NCBI GenBank assembly: GCA_937881055.1
Contig: CALGFJ010000311.1
Span: forward strand, 1-47,237
Source of the DNA: an uncultured Acidimicrobiaceae bacterium
GTDB lineage: Bacteria; Actinomycetota; Acidimicrobiia; Acidimicrobiales; RAAP-2
DNA: 47,237 bases
Direction of reading: 5' to 3'
Under the pieces are notes generated by a model. The model did not search any database. It saw only the letters and a list, made by a program, of their open reading frames with translations, and was not told where the DNA came from. Below are positions 25,348 to 35,248 of the stretch, one piece after another (the first letter of the stretch is position 1; each line of letters opens with the position of its first letter). The translations under genes and the position numbers were made by a program.

Positions 25348-27771
25348 CTAGTCCTCTCTAAGCGCCTCGGCCGGACGAACCCGTACCGCGAGGAGAGCGG
25401 GACCTAACGCGAGTGCGACGCCGCCCAGCGCAATGACGCTGCACACGGCGAGGATCAACGCGACGGGAATCACCTCAACGGGCACGGCCCCAAGGTGTGT
25501 GGCGAAGAGACGCCACACCGCCCGACCGGCAACGATTCCCACCGGTACGCCAATCACAAGGCCGACAGCGACGACGGTCAACGCCTGCCAGCACGTCGCC
25601 ACCAATACCTGACGCCGTACGAATCCCAAGACCTTCAAAAGTGCAACCTGACGGCGCCGTCGTGCGACGCTGACGAAGAGAAGGTGCGCGAGCGTTGCGG
25701 CACCGAAGAGGGCCAGAGTAATGCCGAGCAGAAGGGGGAAGTCCACGGCCTGGCCAAAATTGGCGAGGTTCACGGGTACCGACAACACGTTCACCTCTTG
25801 GGAGAACTCGCGCTGCAGCCGCCGCAGCTCGGCGTGACCCGCCGTGCCAGGTGCGATCCCGACGGCCATTCCCAATCCCGAAATCGTCTTGACCAGCCCC
25901 TGCTCACACGTGGACTCACTAGGGCTGCCCGCGCACGCGAGGGACAGCGCCGCGTGGAACGAAATCACCGCTCCGGTGCCAAGTCCCCCGCTGCTGAAGG
26001 TTGGCGGAAGGACCACCGTCCCGACCACCCGAAAGACGCGCAGATGCTTCTTTCCACTCTTATTGACTAATCCAATTCTGACGCTCGATCCGACGTGCAG
26101 TTTCGCTTGGGCCATCGTCGTCGAACCGAGCACGATCTGCGATTCGCCGTGTGGCGCATGGCCGTTGACGAGTGAGAACGCCATGGGGCCCTTGGCGACA
26201 TTGACGAAAGTTCCCTCAACCGGAACGGTCCCGACATCCAGATACTTGCCCGTAAAGCCCCAAGTGATCTTGGTGACCGCGGGGTCGGTCTTCATTGTCG
26301 CCAGGGCCGTTTTCACTTGTGGTGCCGTCATGTTGCCCAAGTCCAGCTGCCAGTTCTGACCGTAGAGCGGTGGTGTCGTGACGAGATGCGTGAGGCTAGC
26401 GCCAAAGACCGATGTCGCCACCAGAGCGACCACGGCCACCGTGGCTCCGACTAGCGCCGTCACCACCGGGACGCTGGTACGTCCTCTCCCTCGATCGAGC
26501 GCGTTTCGCACCCCGACCACCATGCTCGCTGGCGCCCCCGCCCGTGCCACCAGTGTCGCCGCGGACACGCTATGCCCAGCGGGCGGTTCGTGCGTGTTCT
26601 GAGCGCTGCGGCTCTGCGCTGCGCGCGACGACGGCACGACGGCCAACGCGATGACCGTGGCCACGACGATCAAAACACCCACCCCGAACAACACCGAGCT
26701 GAACACGAAACCGAGACTCGAGGAGGCCGCCCTCGCCTCTCCGACCGGCGTCAGATCAGAGAGCGCGTAGGCGAGAGTCACACTTCCGATCGCGCCCGCG
26801 ATCCCAATCGCCCCGGCCCGCATCAAACCCAGTCCCCACAGTTGGCGAGGTCGAAGTCCCAGGGCGGCGAGCGTTGGATACGATTCACGCTCAACGAGAC
26901 TTTGTCGCGACAATGCCTGGCCAATTAGTGCCAGTCCGGCGAGTATCGCGAACAGAACGAAGAACCACCATCCCGTCGCCTGAGGCTGGATCGATTGGCC
27001 CACGGAAGCCAGCGAAGTGTCCAGATTTTGGACGTAGACAAATCCGTGTCCCTGGTGATGGTTGACATAAGGCTGAAATGCCGGCATGTCGTTTTGGCCA
27101 TGACGAAGTCGCACCTCGAAGATTTTGAGTCGTACAACGGACTGTCCAATACTCTGGTCAAACGCGCGACTCGTAAAGAGGGAGTAGCTCGGGGTGCTCG
27201 AAGGAAAGTCGTTCTCGCTGGCTTCGATTCCCACCACGCGAAATTGCACTACGGGTCCGTGTGGAGCGAAGTAGTTGTTGCTCACGATCCACTCGTGGCG
27301 CTGGCTCAACTTGTAGAGCGGTACGGACACGATCGAGCCAATCTGCAGGCCAAACTGTTGTTGCATCGAGAAACCGACAAGTGCGTCGTGCACTCGAGTG
27401 GGAAAGCGACCTGACAAGAGTTTTATGGTCGTGCTTTGGTGCGAAGTCGGCAGGCCCTCGACGTTGAGATCCTGATTCGGAATGAACTGCCCGCGCGTCG
27501 TGCCGTTGCCATTGCCGTAATAAAAGTCGGACGTCACCTTTGACACGTACGGTAGATTGAAGTACTCCTTGGCGAGTTTCGACGATGAAAAGATCTCCGC
27601 GTCGTATCCGTAACGCTGGGTGAAACTCGCAAACGCCGATGACGTCCTTTGGGCCGTCGACGCGCCCGCCAGGACGGTGCCGCCGATGAGGGTCACCAAT
27701 AGTGAGAGAGCCAACCACGAGGTCCAACGCCGATGGAACTCGGCGCGAAACACGACCAAGATTGAGCGCAC
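25348..27771 (-). CDS. Large FtsX/MacB-like ABC transporter permease (copy 2)
   Basis: An 807-residue permease of the same design as the protein at 13858. An N-terminal helix (LALSLLVTLIGGTVLAGAS) is followed by an extracytoplasmic domain, a first group of helices (WWFFVLFAILAGLALIGQAL and two more), a second extracytoplasmic domain and a C-terminal FtsX block (FPLLLGITLALFGAATLAHL, VVAVGLVIGVPVGIVAGRAVW, ILAVCSVIALGGVALALG). VALLKVLGFVRRQVLVATCWQ is the coupling helix. GTG 27771 has GGGGGAGGA two bases upstream. No ATPase is fused or adjacent; the LolD-like protein is the probable partner. Substrate unknown. Confidence 0.86.
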   Translation of the reverse strand: MRSILVVFRAEFHRRWTSWLALSLLVTLIGGTVLAGASTAQRTSSAFASFTQRYGYDAEIFSSSKLAKEYFNLPYVSKVTSDFYYGNGNGTTRGQFIPNQDLNVEGLPTSHQSTTIKLLSGRFPTRVHDALVGFSMQQQFGLQIGSIVSVPLYKLSQRHEWIVSNNYFAPHGPVVQFRVVGIEASENDFPSSTPSYSLFTSRAFDQSIGQSVVRLKIFEVRLRHGQNDMPAFQPYVNHHQGHGFVYVQNLDTSLASVGQSIQPQATGWWFFVLFAILAGLALIGQALSRQSLVERESYPTLAALGLRPRQLWGLGLMRAGAIGIAGAIGSVTLAYALSDLTPVGEARAASSSLGFVFSSVLFGVGVLIVVATVIALAVVPSSRAAQSRSAQNTHEPPAGHSVSAATLVARAGAPASMVVGVRNALDRGRGRTSVPVVTALVGATVAVVALVATSVFGASLTHLVTTPPLYGQNWQLDLGNMTAPQVKTALATMKTDPAVTKITWGFTGKYLDVGTVPVEGTFVNVAKGPMAFSLVNGHAPHGESQIVLGSTTMAQAKLHVGSSVRIGLVNKSGKKHLRVFRVVGTVVLPPTFSSGGLGTGAVISFHAALSLACAGSPSESTCEQGLVKTISGLGMAVGIAPGTAGHAELRRLQREFSQEVNVLSVPVNLANFGQAVDFPLLLGITLALFGAATLAHLLFVSVARRRRQVALLKVLGFVRRQVLVATCWQALTVVAVGLVIGVPVGIVAGRAVWRLFATHLGAVPVEVIPVALILAVCSVIALGGVALALGPALLAVRVRPAEALRED

Positions 27772-27916
27772 GGTCCTCCCCCAAAATTAGGTCTCAGTAT
27801 GCCCGCGAACGTCGCGACGTGAAATGGTGTCAGCCCCTGAGACAACGTCGTACTACCACCCACGACGTACCAACGGGTCCGGCACCGGTGACCGCAGCGA
27901 TACGATGGACGCCTAC

Positions 27917-27990
27917 GCGGGCGTAGTTCAGCGGCAGAACATCAGCTTCCCAAGCTGAGAACGCGAGTTCGATTCTCGTCGCCCGCTCCA
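27917..27990 (+). tRNA. tRNA-Gly (anticodon CCC)
   Basis: The acceptor stem GCGGGCG (27917-27923) pairs with CGCCCGC (27980-27986), then T and an encoded CCA (27988-27990). The D arm is GTTCAGCGGCAGAAC, the anticodon stem TCAGC/GCTGA encloses loop TTCCCAA with anticodon CCC, and the T arm is GCGAGTTCGATTCTCGT. All parts are intact. It reads GGG codons. Confidence 0.95.
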
Positions 27991-27992
27991 AC

Positions 27993-28018
27993 GTGTTTGG
28001 TCAAAAAACACTTATTTG
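27993..28018 (+). terminator. Weak terminator after tRNA-Gly
   Basis: GTGTTT (27993-27998) and AAACAC (28006-28011) form a six-base stem with a seven-base loop, followed by TTATTTG. AT-rich stem, so a weak terminator or processing hairpin. Confidence 0.4.
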
Positions 28019-28031
28019 CAAGGCATTGAAG

Positions 28032-28057
28032 GTGACCAATAGTGACCGCGGGTGACC
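28032..28057. repeat. Three GTGACC repeats in exact ten-base phase
   Basis: GTGACC occurs at 28032, 28042 and 28052. The period equals about one helical turn, which puts the three copies on the same DNA face, as in protein-binding arrays. It lies 42 bases after the tRNA end. Function unknown. Confidence 0.5.
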
Positions 28058-28394
28058 GCAAATGCCCGTGGCTCTGGGCCGTCAACCAACACCTCGAGCG
28101 AACTTCGTATCGGGTTTCGTAATTAGTTCCATATAGCGTCCCCTTGGTTATCAACTTTGTTCTTCTGTAAACATTGGAAGGAGCCCGCAGGTGGAGCGAT
28201 CTTGAGCTCTTCTATCGAGATGTGCCAAGTGGCGGCGCCCCGGGATCGACCGCAACGTAGCCGTTATTGACGTCGTTGACGAAACCGGAAAACTGCAGGC
28301 TTGAGGGAGTGAACGCACTCGCACGGAATTGCCCTACGCCGATTCGCACTGTGGTTGCGGCATTGTGTTCTCAGGCCTGCGGGGCAACCTTCAC

Positions 28395-29522
28395 TCAGCG
28401 CACCATTCGAGCCGAACCTCCGTCGACGAGGCGGCGAACCTCTTCGAGGGTGGCCATCGACGAGTCGCCAGGTGTGCTCATCGCGACGGCGCCGTGGGCG
28501 ACACCGTATCGGAGCGCTTCGTCAGCGGGCATCCCTTCGAGCAGTCCAAAGATCAATCCTGCGGCAAATGCATCGCCCCCGCCCACCCGGTCGAGAATCT
28601 CGAGCGAGGGCATGACGTCACTCGAGATGACCACACCGTCGGCCCAACAGACGCCTCCCCAGTCGTTTCGTGAGGCCGAGTGAATTGTCCGGACCGTCGA
28701 TGCGATGACGCGCAGGTTCGGAAACGCCGAGGCAACCGCGCCGAGGGCGGCCACGTCGCCGCTCGCCCAAGAAGCTTCGTCGGAGGATTGCGCACGAGGG
28801 ACGTCTATACCGAGCGCCTCGACGAAGTTCTTCTCGTTCCCGAATACCACATCAGAGAGGCTGATGAGGAGTCGATTCACGTCGACGGCTCGCGCATTAC
28901 CAGCCGCGTCTCCCCAGAGTGAGGCCCGGACGTTGACGTCGTAGGAGACAACAGCGCCCGACCTTCGCGCCGCACGCATCGCCTCTTCGGCGACGTCGGA
29001 AGTAGTCGATGACAGGGCGCTAAAAATCGCACCGGTGTGAAACCATCGCACCCCCCGGTCCACGAAAAGATCGTCCCAGTTCACGTCACCGACCTTCATT
29101 TGACTGGCGGCGGAGTTGGCCCGATCCGAGCAGCCGACCGCGGCCCGAGGTCCGAATCCGCGCTCGGTGAAGTTGAGCCCGTTTCGAACGGATCGACCGA
29201 TCCCGTCATACGGCACCCACCGGAGCCACGACAGGTCAACGCCTCCCTGGCGCATGAGGTCCTCAATGAGCCGACCGATCTGATTGTCGGCGAGCGCCGT
29301 GACCACGGCAGCACGTTGAGCGAAACAGTGACGCAACCCCCGCGCGACGTTGTACTCTCCGCCTCCTTCCCACGCCCGGAACGACCGAGCCGAAGAGATC
29401 CTTTCCTCACCAGGGTCGAGTCGGAGCATGACCTCGCCAAGCGCCACGATGTCGAATTCACAATCCCGGACTGAGCGCGCGACGAACGGATTTTCGCCTA
29501 ATTTTGTAGATTCAGGAGTCAC
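28395..29522 (-). CDS. kdgK: 2-keto-3-deoxygluconate kinase (PfkB family)
   Basis: Phosphorylates 2-keto-3-deoxy-D-gluconate at C6 to give KDPG. The 375-residue protein has the ribokinase fold: IVALGEVMLRLDP at the N-terminus, GGGEYNVARGLRH for the substrate region, and the anion-hole and catalytic motif DRVGGGDAFAAGLIFG near the C-terminus. GTG 29522 overlaps the aldolase stop by 11 bases, so translation is coupled. It is about 25 residues longer at the N-terminus than typical KdgK; no alternative start is obvious. Last gene of the long minus-strand catabolic run. Family assignment is firm; the exact sugar acid is inferred from the adjacent aldolase. Confidence 0.88.
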   Translation of the reverse strand: MTPESTKLGENPFVARSVRDCEFDIVALGEVMLRLDPGEERISSARSFRAWEGGGEYNVARGLRHCFAQRAAVVTALADNQIGRLIEDLMRQGGVDLSWLRWVPYDGIGRSVRNGLNFTERGFGPRAAVGCSDRANSAASQMKVGDVNWDDLFVDRGVRWFHTGAIFSALSSTTSDVAEEAMRAARRSGAVVSYDVNVRASLWGDAAGNARAVDVNRLLISLSDVVFGNEKNFVEALGIDVPRAQSSDEASWASGDVAALGAVASAFPNLRVIASTVRTIHSASRNDWGGVCWADGVVISSDVMPSLEILDRVGGGDAFAAGLIFGLLEGMPADEALRYGVAHGAVAMSTPGDSSMATLEEVRRLVDGGSARMVR

Positions 29523-30180
29523 CGCGAACCGCTTCCACTATGCCGATCGCTTTTCGAACGAGTTCGGTGATCTCGTCGAATTTACCGGCCGCCAGAAGTT
29601 CGGTGGCCACCATCCAACTCCCACCACACGCCACCACTTGAGGCTGGCGCAAGTAGTTCTCCAAGTTGTTTTCGCTGATCCCTCCAGTCGGCACGAAGCT
29701 GACGTCTCGAAATGGTCCTGCGAGTGCCTTCAGGAAGCCGACGCCGCCCGCCGCCTCGGCCGGAAAGAACTTGAGCAAGCGAGCACCGGCGTGAAGGGCT
29801 CGGAGCACCTCCGTCGGCGTGCAGACGCCGGGAAGCACGAGCACGTCGTGTTCAAGGCAGTAGTCAATCATCCCCTCATCGGTACCGGGCGAGACGATGA
29901 ATGACGCGCCAATGCCGACCATTCGCCGCGCGTCATCGAGCGTGCGAACGGTCCCCGCTCCGAGCAACGCATCCGGATGTCTCTCGATGAGTTTCTCGAG
30001 AGCGACGGCGCCGTCCGGTGTCCGCAAAGTGATTTCCGCCGCAGCGATACCACCCGCACTCAGTGCCGCGAAGAGGTCGTCGGCTTGGTTGAGGTCCGCG
30101 AGTTCGACGACGGGCAGGATGCCGTATTCGCGCAACCGGACCTCGGCGAGTTCAGCGCGCTTCATGGGAGGTGCCGGCAT
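29512..30180 (-). CDS. kdgA: KDPG aldolase (2-dehydro-3-deoxyphosphogluconate aldolase)
   Basis: Cleaves KDPG to pyruvate and glyceraldehyde 3-phosphate. The 222-residue class I aldolase has the catalytic Glu in AAEITLRT, GAGTVRT, the Schiff-base Lys in LLKFFPAEAAGG, and the phosphate-binding PTGGISENN and ACGGSWMV. It lies 46 bases after the KduD-like gene and overlaps kdgK. KDPGal aldolases share this fold, so the stereochemistry of the substrate cannot be fixed from sequence alone. Confidence 0.92.
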   Translation of the reverse strand: MPAPPMKRAELAEVRLREYGILPVVELADLNQADDLFAALSAGGIAAAEITLRTPDGAVALEKLIERHPDALLGAGTVRTLDDARRMVGIGASFIVSPGTDEGMIDYCLEHDVLVLPGVCTPTEVLRALHAGARLLKFFPAEAAGGVGFLKALAGPFRDVSFVPTGGISENNLENYLRQPQVVACGGSWMVATELLAAGKFDEITELVRKAIGIVEAVRGDS

Positions 30181-30226
30181 CGACTGAACGACTTCGCATC
30201 GTCTCGGTTCGAAGATCGCTGCTCAC

Positions 30227-31018
30227 TCATCGCGCGAGCCACCCCCCGTCAACCGGCAAGATCACCCCGCACACGTAGTCCGACGCAGATGAAGCTAAGA
30301 AGAGAGCCGCGCCCGCGATGTCGAGTGCCTCGCCCCACCGTCCGGCCGGAATACGGTCCAGGATCGATCGACTGCGCTCAGGGTCGGCGCGCAGCGCTTC
30401 GGTGTTATCCGTCGAGATGTATCCGGGGGCAATTCCGTTCACGTTGACGCCTCGGGGAGCCCATTCGTTGGCGAAGGCCTTGACCAGACCGGCGACACCG
30501 TGCTTGGACGCCGTATACGACGGTACGAGGATTCCACCCTGAAAGGAGAGCAGCGAACCAGTGAAAATTACTTTGCCCGCACCGCGTTCGACCATCGTGC
30601 GCCCTATCTCGCGCGTGAGGATGAAGGGGGCAGTGAGATTGATTGCGATGGTCCGCGTCCACATGTCGTCGGTGTGATCCACTGCGGCCGCTCGCACGAT
30701 CGATCCTGCGTTGTTCACAAGTATGTCAATCGGTCGTGAACTCTGTGCCAGGCGCGACGCCAACTCGTGCACCTGCTTCTCATCGGACATATCGGCACGG
30801 ATTGCCTCGAAAGAACGACCCAGCGACTCGACCGACTGCTGTACCTCCGAGCCCGAATCTTCCAGCTGAGCACTTACGCCCACGATGTCCGCACCGGCAC
30901 CGGCGAGCAACTCGGCAATCGCTCGACCGATGCCGCGACGCGCACCCGTGACGACGGCGAGCTTTCCGGAGAGATCGAACAACCCCTCGAAGTGAATTGA
31001 ATTCTCGTTACTCGTCAC
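30227..31018 (-). CDS. kduD: KduD-like SDR (2-dehydro-3-deoxy-D-gluconate 5-dehydrogenase type)
   Basis: A 263-residue short-chain dehydrogenase/reductase. The opening FDLSGKLAVVTGARRGIGRAI is characteristic of KduD; NNAGS, the catalytic Ser in FTGSLLSF and YTASK follow, and VDGGW ends the core. KduD interconverts 2,5-diketo-3-deoxygluconate and KDG using NAD(H). Here it sits between a zinc dehydrogenase and KDPG aldolase, which suits a C5 reductase role making KDG. ATG overlaps the upstream dehydrogenase stop by four bases. The symbol reflects family similarity, not proven substrate. Confidence 0.82.
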   Translation of the reverse strand: MTSNENSIHFEGLFDLSGKLAVVTGARRGIGRAIAELLAGAGADIVGVSAQLEDSGSEVQQSVESLGRSFEAIRADMSDEKQVHELASRLAQSSRPIDILVNNAGSIVRAAAVDHTDDMWTRTIAINLTAPFILTREIGRTMVERGAGKVIFTGSLLSFQGGILVPSYTASKHGVAGLVKAFANEWAPRGVNVNGIAPGYISTDNTEALRADPERSRSILDRIPAGRWGEALDIAGAALFLASSASDYVCGVILPVDGGWLAR

Positions 31019-32034
31019 TTCGAATCACCACAGTCGACGAGCACCTTCATGGCGTGGCCCGCTCGTAGTCGCTCAAATGCGTCCGAAGCATCCGAGAGGG
31101 TGACGACGTCGGTAATCAGATCTTTGGTTGGGATGGCCCCACTTCCGAGTAAACGAAGCGCCTCTTCAAAATCCCCTTGCTCATAGACGCGCGCGCCGAC
31201 GAGCGTCAACTCACGCCAGAAGAATTTGAAGAGGTCGACCGGCGTCGGACGTGAGTGGATCGCGACGAGGGCGAGTCGACCCCGAGCGGCCAACGACGTG
31301 ACAGCCGCTTCCACACCTCCCGCCGAACCGGAAACCTCGAAACTGACGTCGACGCCGGCACCCTGTGTCCAGTCGTCAACGACAGCCGCCAGATTGTCGG
31401 CGGGGTCAACGGTGCGCAGGCCGATCTGGTCGATGAGCTGTCGACGTTGCGAGTTGGGCTCGCTCACGAGTACGTCGCCACCCGCGGCGGTCGCAACCGA
31501 CGCGATGAGAAGCCCAATCGGGCCGCCCCCGACCACCAACGCCTTCTGCCCGGATCGCAGTTCGGAGCGACGAACGTCGTGGACGGCTACCGCGGTCGGC
31601 TCGGCCAGCGCGGCCTCCTTCAGGCCGAGGTTGGAGGGAACTCGGACAAGCGTGCGTTTTGGGACGTTCCAAGTACTCTGCAACGCCCCCGGTGAATCGA
31701 TCCCAATGAAGTTGAGGCGATAACAAATGTGGGAGAGGCCGCGCAGGCACGCCGGACAGGTTCCACACCAATCGAGCGGAACGACCACGACTTCGTCGCC
31801 CGGCACCCACTCGTCAACGTCGTCACCCACCGCCGTAACCGTGCCCGACATCTCGTGCCCGAGAATTGCAGGAAGTGAGACTCTCGCGTCCATGTCACCA
31901 TCGAGAATGTGCAAGTCAGTTCCACAGATACCCACGAACGCGACTTTCAACTGGACTTCTCCAGGTGCGGGTGGTCGTCCTTCGACGTCACGCACCGCGA
32001 TTCGACCCTGACCTTCGTAGTATGCGGCAAGCAT
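31015..32034 (-). CDS. Zinc-dependent alcohol dehydrogenase (MDR family), sugar-acid type
   Basis: A 339-residue medium-chain dehydrogenase. Catalytic zinc ligands are Cys37 (GICGTD), His60 and Glu61 (LGHEMSG). The structural zinc loop has four Cys (C90, C93, C96, C104). The Rossmann motif is VVGGGPIGLLIA. The group includes L-threonine, sorbitol and L-galactonate 5-dehydrogenases. Coupled to the KduD-like SDR by ATGA overlap, it probably oxidises C5 of a 2-keto-3-deoxy acid so that the SDR can reduce it with opposite stereochemistry; that pairing is inference. Confidence 0.85.
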   Translation of the reverse strand: MLAAYYEGQGRIAVRDVEGRPPAPGEVQLKVAFVGICGTDLHILDGDMDARVSLPAILGHEMSGTVTAVGDDVDEWVPGDEVVVVPLDWCGTCPACLRGLSHICYRLNFIGIDSPGALQSTWNVPKRTLVRVPSNLGLKEAALAEPTAVAVHDVRRSELRSGQKALVVGGGPIGLLIASVATAAGGDVLVSEPNSQRRQLIDQIGLRTVDPADNLAAVVDDWTQGAGVDVSFEVSGSAGGVEAAVTSLAARGRLALVAIHSRPTPVDLFKFFWRELTLVGARVYEQGDFEEALRLLGSGAIPTKDLITDVVTLSDASDAFERLRAGHAMKVLVDCGDSK

Positions 32035-32119
32035 CCCTACCTCTCTCGTTGATTTCGCAGCATTGATTCCGACGAGTAGCGACCCGAATTAACCTGAATC
32101 GGTTCGATGCGAGCGTGCA

Positions 32120-32938
32120 TCACGGTCGGGCACCGGTATCAGTACTTTTGGGGATTCTCGTTCCGAGGATGCCCCCATCGACGACGAGATCTGCACCGGT
32201 AGTTGAACCGGCGTCCGGCCCCGCCAGGTAACAAATTGCCGCCGCGACCTCCTCCGGCGTTACCAGTCGGCCATGAGGCTGACGCGCGATGACCGCCGCG
32301 CGTTCAACCAGGGGATCTCCAGTAGCGTCGATGAGCCGTTCGACCCACGGGGTATCCACCGTGCCGGGGCTGACCGAGTTCACCCTTATCCCCTCACGCA
32401 AGTGGTCGGCGGCGAGTGCCTTGGTCAACGCGAATACGGCGCCCTTCGAAGCCCCGTACGCGGCGCGGCGGGGTGCTCCCGTTAGAGCGACGAATGACGC
32501 GATATTCACGATGGAAGCGTGTGGGGACCGACGCAGTGCGGGAAGAGCCGCGCGTGTCACTCGCATGACGCCCAGAACGTTCACTTCGAATAGACGCCGC
32601 CACTCCGCTTCAGCCAATTCCGGACTTTCGTCGACTGAACCCTGCATACCCACTCCGGCATTGTTGATCAACACGTCGAGACCATTGAGATCCTCGACTG
32701 CGGCCGAAACGGCATCGCGAACCGATGAATCGTCGGCCACGTCACAGTATTGCCAGGCGATTCCCTTGACGTCGTATATTTGCTTGAGGTCGAGCGAGAC
32801 AACATTCGCACCTCGTTCAAGGAACCGAAGGCCAGTCGCAAGTCCGATTCCCGAGCTGCCTCCGGTAATGACGACGCGCCAACCAAGAAAATCATCGTTC
32901 GACCTTCGCGGACTCGGCAGACTCACTTCTTCGTTCAT
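32120..32938 (-). CDS. Short-chain dehydrogenase, sugar or sugar-acid type
   Basis: A 272-residue SDR with the nucleotide motif ITGGSSGIGLATG, NNAGVG, the catalytic tetrad Ser in NIASF, YGASKG, and a C-terminal VDGGILG. It resembles SDRs of the L-fucose and L-rhamnose oxidative pathways, either aldose 1-dehydrogenases or 2-keto-3-deoxy-acid dehydrogenases. It overlaps the lactonase stop by four bases, so a role next to the lactonase (making its substrate lactone) fits as well. Exact substrate unresolved. Confidence 0.82.
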   Translation of the reverse strand: MNEEVSLPSPRRSNDDFLGWRVVITGGSSGIGLATGLRFLERGANVVSLDLKQIYDVKGIAWQYCDVADDSSVRDAVSAAVEDLNGLDVLINNAGVGMQGSVDESPELAEAEWRRLFEVNVLGVMRVTRAALPALRRSPHASIVNIASFVALTGAPRRAAYGASKGAVFALTKALAADHLREGIRVNSVSPGTVDTPWVERLIDATGDPLVERAAVIARQPHGRLVTPEEVAAAICYLAGPDAGSTTGADLVVDGGILGTRIPKSTDTGARP

Positions 32939-33780
32939 GTCAACCTCAACCCGTAGCAGCGAATCGCGGTGTCTCCCCGTAACGCGGACCGCTCATCGTT
33001 AGTCAGATCGCCGGCCAGCTCGAGAAGCGCTCGCATGACCCTCTGGTAGCCCCCAGCCACCTCACAGATCGGCCAATCGCTACCGATCATCAGTCGATCG
33101 ACGCCGAACGCCTCCAGGGCAATGGCGAAGGCGGGGCGCAGGTCATCAACGGTCCAAGGATGTCGGTCACCTTGCGCGGGGTACAGCCCCGACACCTTCG
33201 CGAAGACGTTGGGGCAAGCTGCCGCATACGCCACTAGATCGGACCACGTCGATAGGTCACGCCCAATCGGCGGTTTGGCGAGGTGGTCGATTACCAGCCG
33301 CAAACCGGGGAAACGCTCTGCGATAACTGGTACGTGTTCGAGATGGCGAGCCAATACTGCCACCAGGTCGAATGTGAGGCCCTGTTGTTCGAGCACCCCG
33401 AGGCCCTCTTGGACGTCTTGACGAACGATCCAGTCGGGATCGAGTCGGTTGTGGATCAACACACGTATGCCCACGAGCTTGCCGCTCGTGCGTAGTCGAG
33501 CAATCATCGCGTCGAGAACGGGCGGGTCGTCCAATGGCGCCCAAGCGACGATGCCAGCGATCTCTGAATGACGCGACGCGATATCCATCATGAGTTCGTT
33601 GTCAGCCTCGTCGTCTTCTGACTGCACGAGTACCGTGGCGTCAACGCCGCTCGCGTGCAGATATGGCGCCAGATCGTCGAAGCCGAAGTGTCGATCCAGT
33701 TCGGGGTAGGCGGAGGCGAGCCACGGGTAGGACACACGTGCGGGGTCCCAGAAATGCTGGTGCGCGTCGACGACGGTCAC
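32935..33780 (-). CDS. COG3618 amidohydrolase, sugar lactonase (L-fuconolactonase-like)
   Basis: A 281-residue TIM-barrel amidohydrolase. Metal-type motifs are DAHQHFWDP at the N-terminus, VIDHLAKPP and IGSDWPICE near the C-terminus, with KVSGL in between. Characterised members hydrolyse L-fucono-, L-galactono- and related sugar lactones. The start is GTG at 33780 with GGGGA five bases upstream. TGTATACCA just upstream (33795-33805 area) resembles both a -10 and a GntR-type half palindrome. Substrate is inferred from the nearby aldose dehydrogenase. Confidence 0.86.
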   Translation of the reverse strand: MTVVDAHQHFWDPARVSYPWLASAYPELDRHFGFDDLAPYLHASGVDATVLVQSEDDEADNELMMDIASRHSEIAGIVAWAPLDDPPVLDAMIARLRTSGKLVGIRVLIHNRLDPDWIVRQDVQEGLGVLEQQGLTFDLVAVLARHLEHVPVIAERFPGLRLVIDHLAKPPIGRDLSTWSDLVAYAAACPNVFAKVSGLYPAQGDRHPWTVDDLRPAFAIALEAFGVDRLMIGSDWPICEVAGGYQRVMRALLELAGDLTNDERSALRGDTAIRCYGLRLT

Positions 33781-33973
33781 GACTATCCCCGACCCTGGTA
33801 TACATCCGGGGCCAAAATCTCGGTTCTCTTGAACCCCCGGTCACGCGAAGAGGAGCACGACGATTCGTCAAGGACTCGCGTCGCTGGTCCGGTCATCGAT
33901 GACTTCGAGTGGACGCTCACTGCTGAGAATTGTCGGAGGGTGGCCAAAGGAGAGCCCAACGTTTGAACCTGAC

Positions 33974-35074
<1,101 letters not shown>

Positions 35075-35101
35075 GCGTGTCCTTTCAAAATTGCGAATGT
35101 T

Positions 35102-35120
35102 GAGGCCACGTCGTGGCCTC
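35102..35120. repeat. Perfect hairpin between importer permease and ATPase genes
   Basis: GAGGCCAC and GTGGCCTC, eight base pairs with a three-base loop, 28 bases before the ATPase start. No T-run follows on either strand, so it looks more like an RNA processing or stability hairpin than a Rho-independent terminator. Confidence 0.55.
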
Positions 35121-35248
35121 CTTGTCGAGTGACTGTACTTTGCGGGATCGTGCACGTCTGAAGTCGGGTTCTCTGATGGCCCGACATGTCTCGACGCGGA
35201 TAACGGCCCTTCGCCGGACTCGATCCGTCTCTTCGACCATCCGATTCT

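Larger units (their letters stand above)
27991..28394. other. Intergenic stretch after tRNA-Gly, no gene supported
   Basis: About 400 bases between the tRNA and the kdgK stop. It holds the weak tRNA terminator and three GTGACC repeats at a ten-base period (28032-28057). A short plus-strand fragment ending at about 28304 translates to IDRNVAVIDVVDETGKLQA with no start codon, which could be a gene remnant. No integrase or recognisable phage gene was seen. Confidence 0.5.

Noticed and set aside
27942-28154. Minus-strand open frame ending GDENRTRVLSLGS across the tRNA
   Set aside because: This is the familiar false protein made by translating the antisense of tRNA-Gly.
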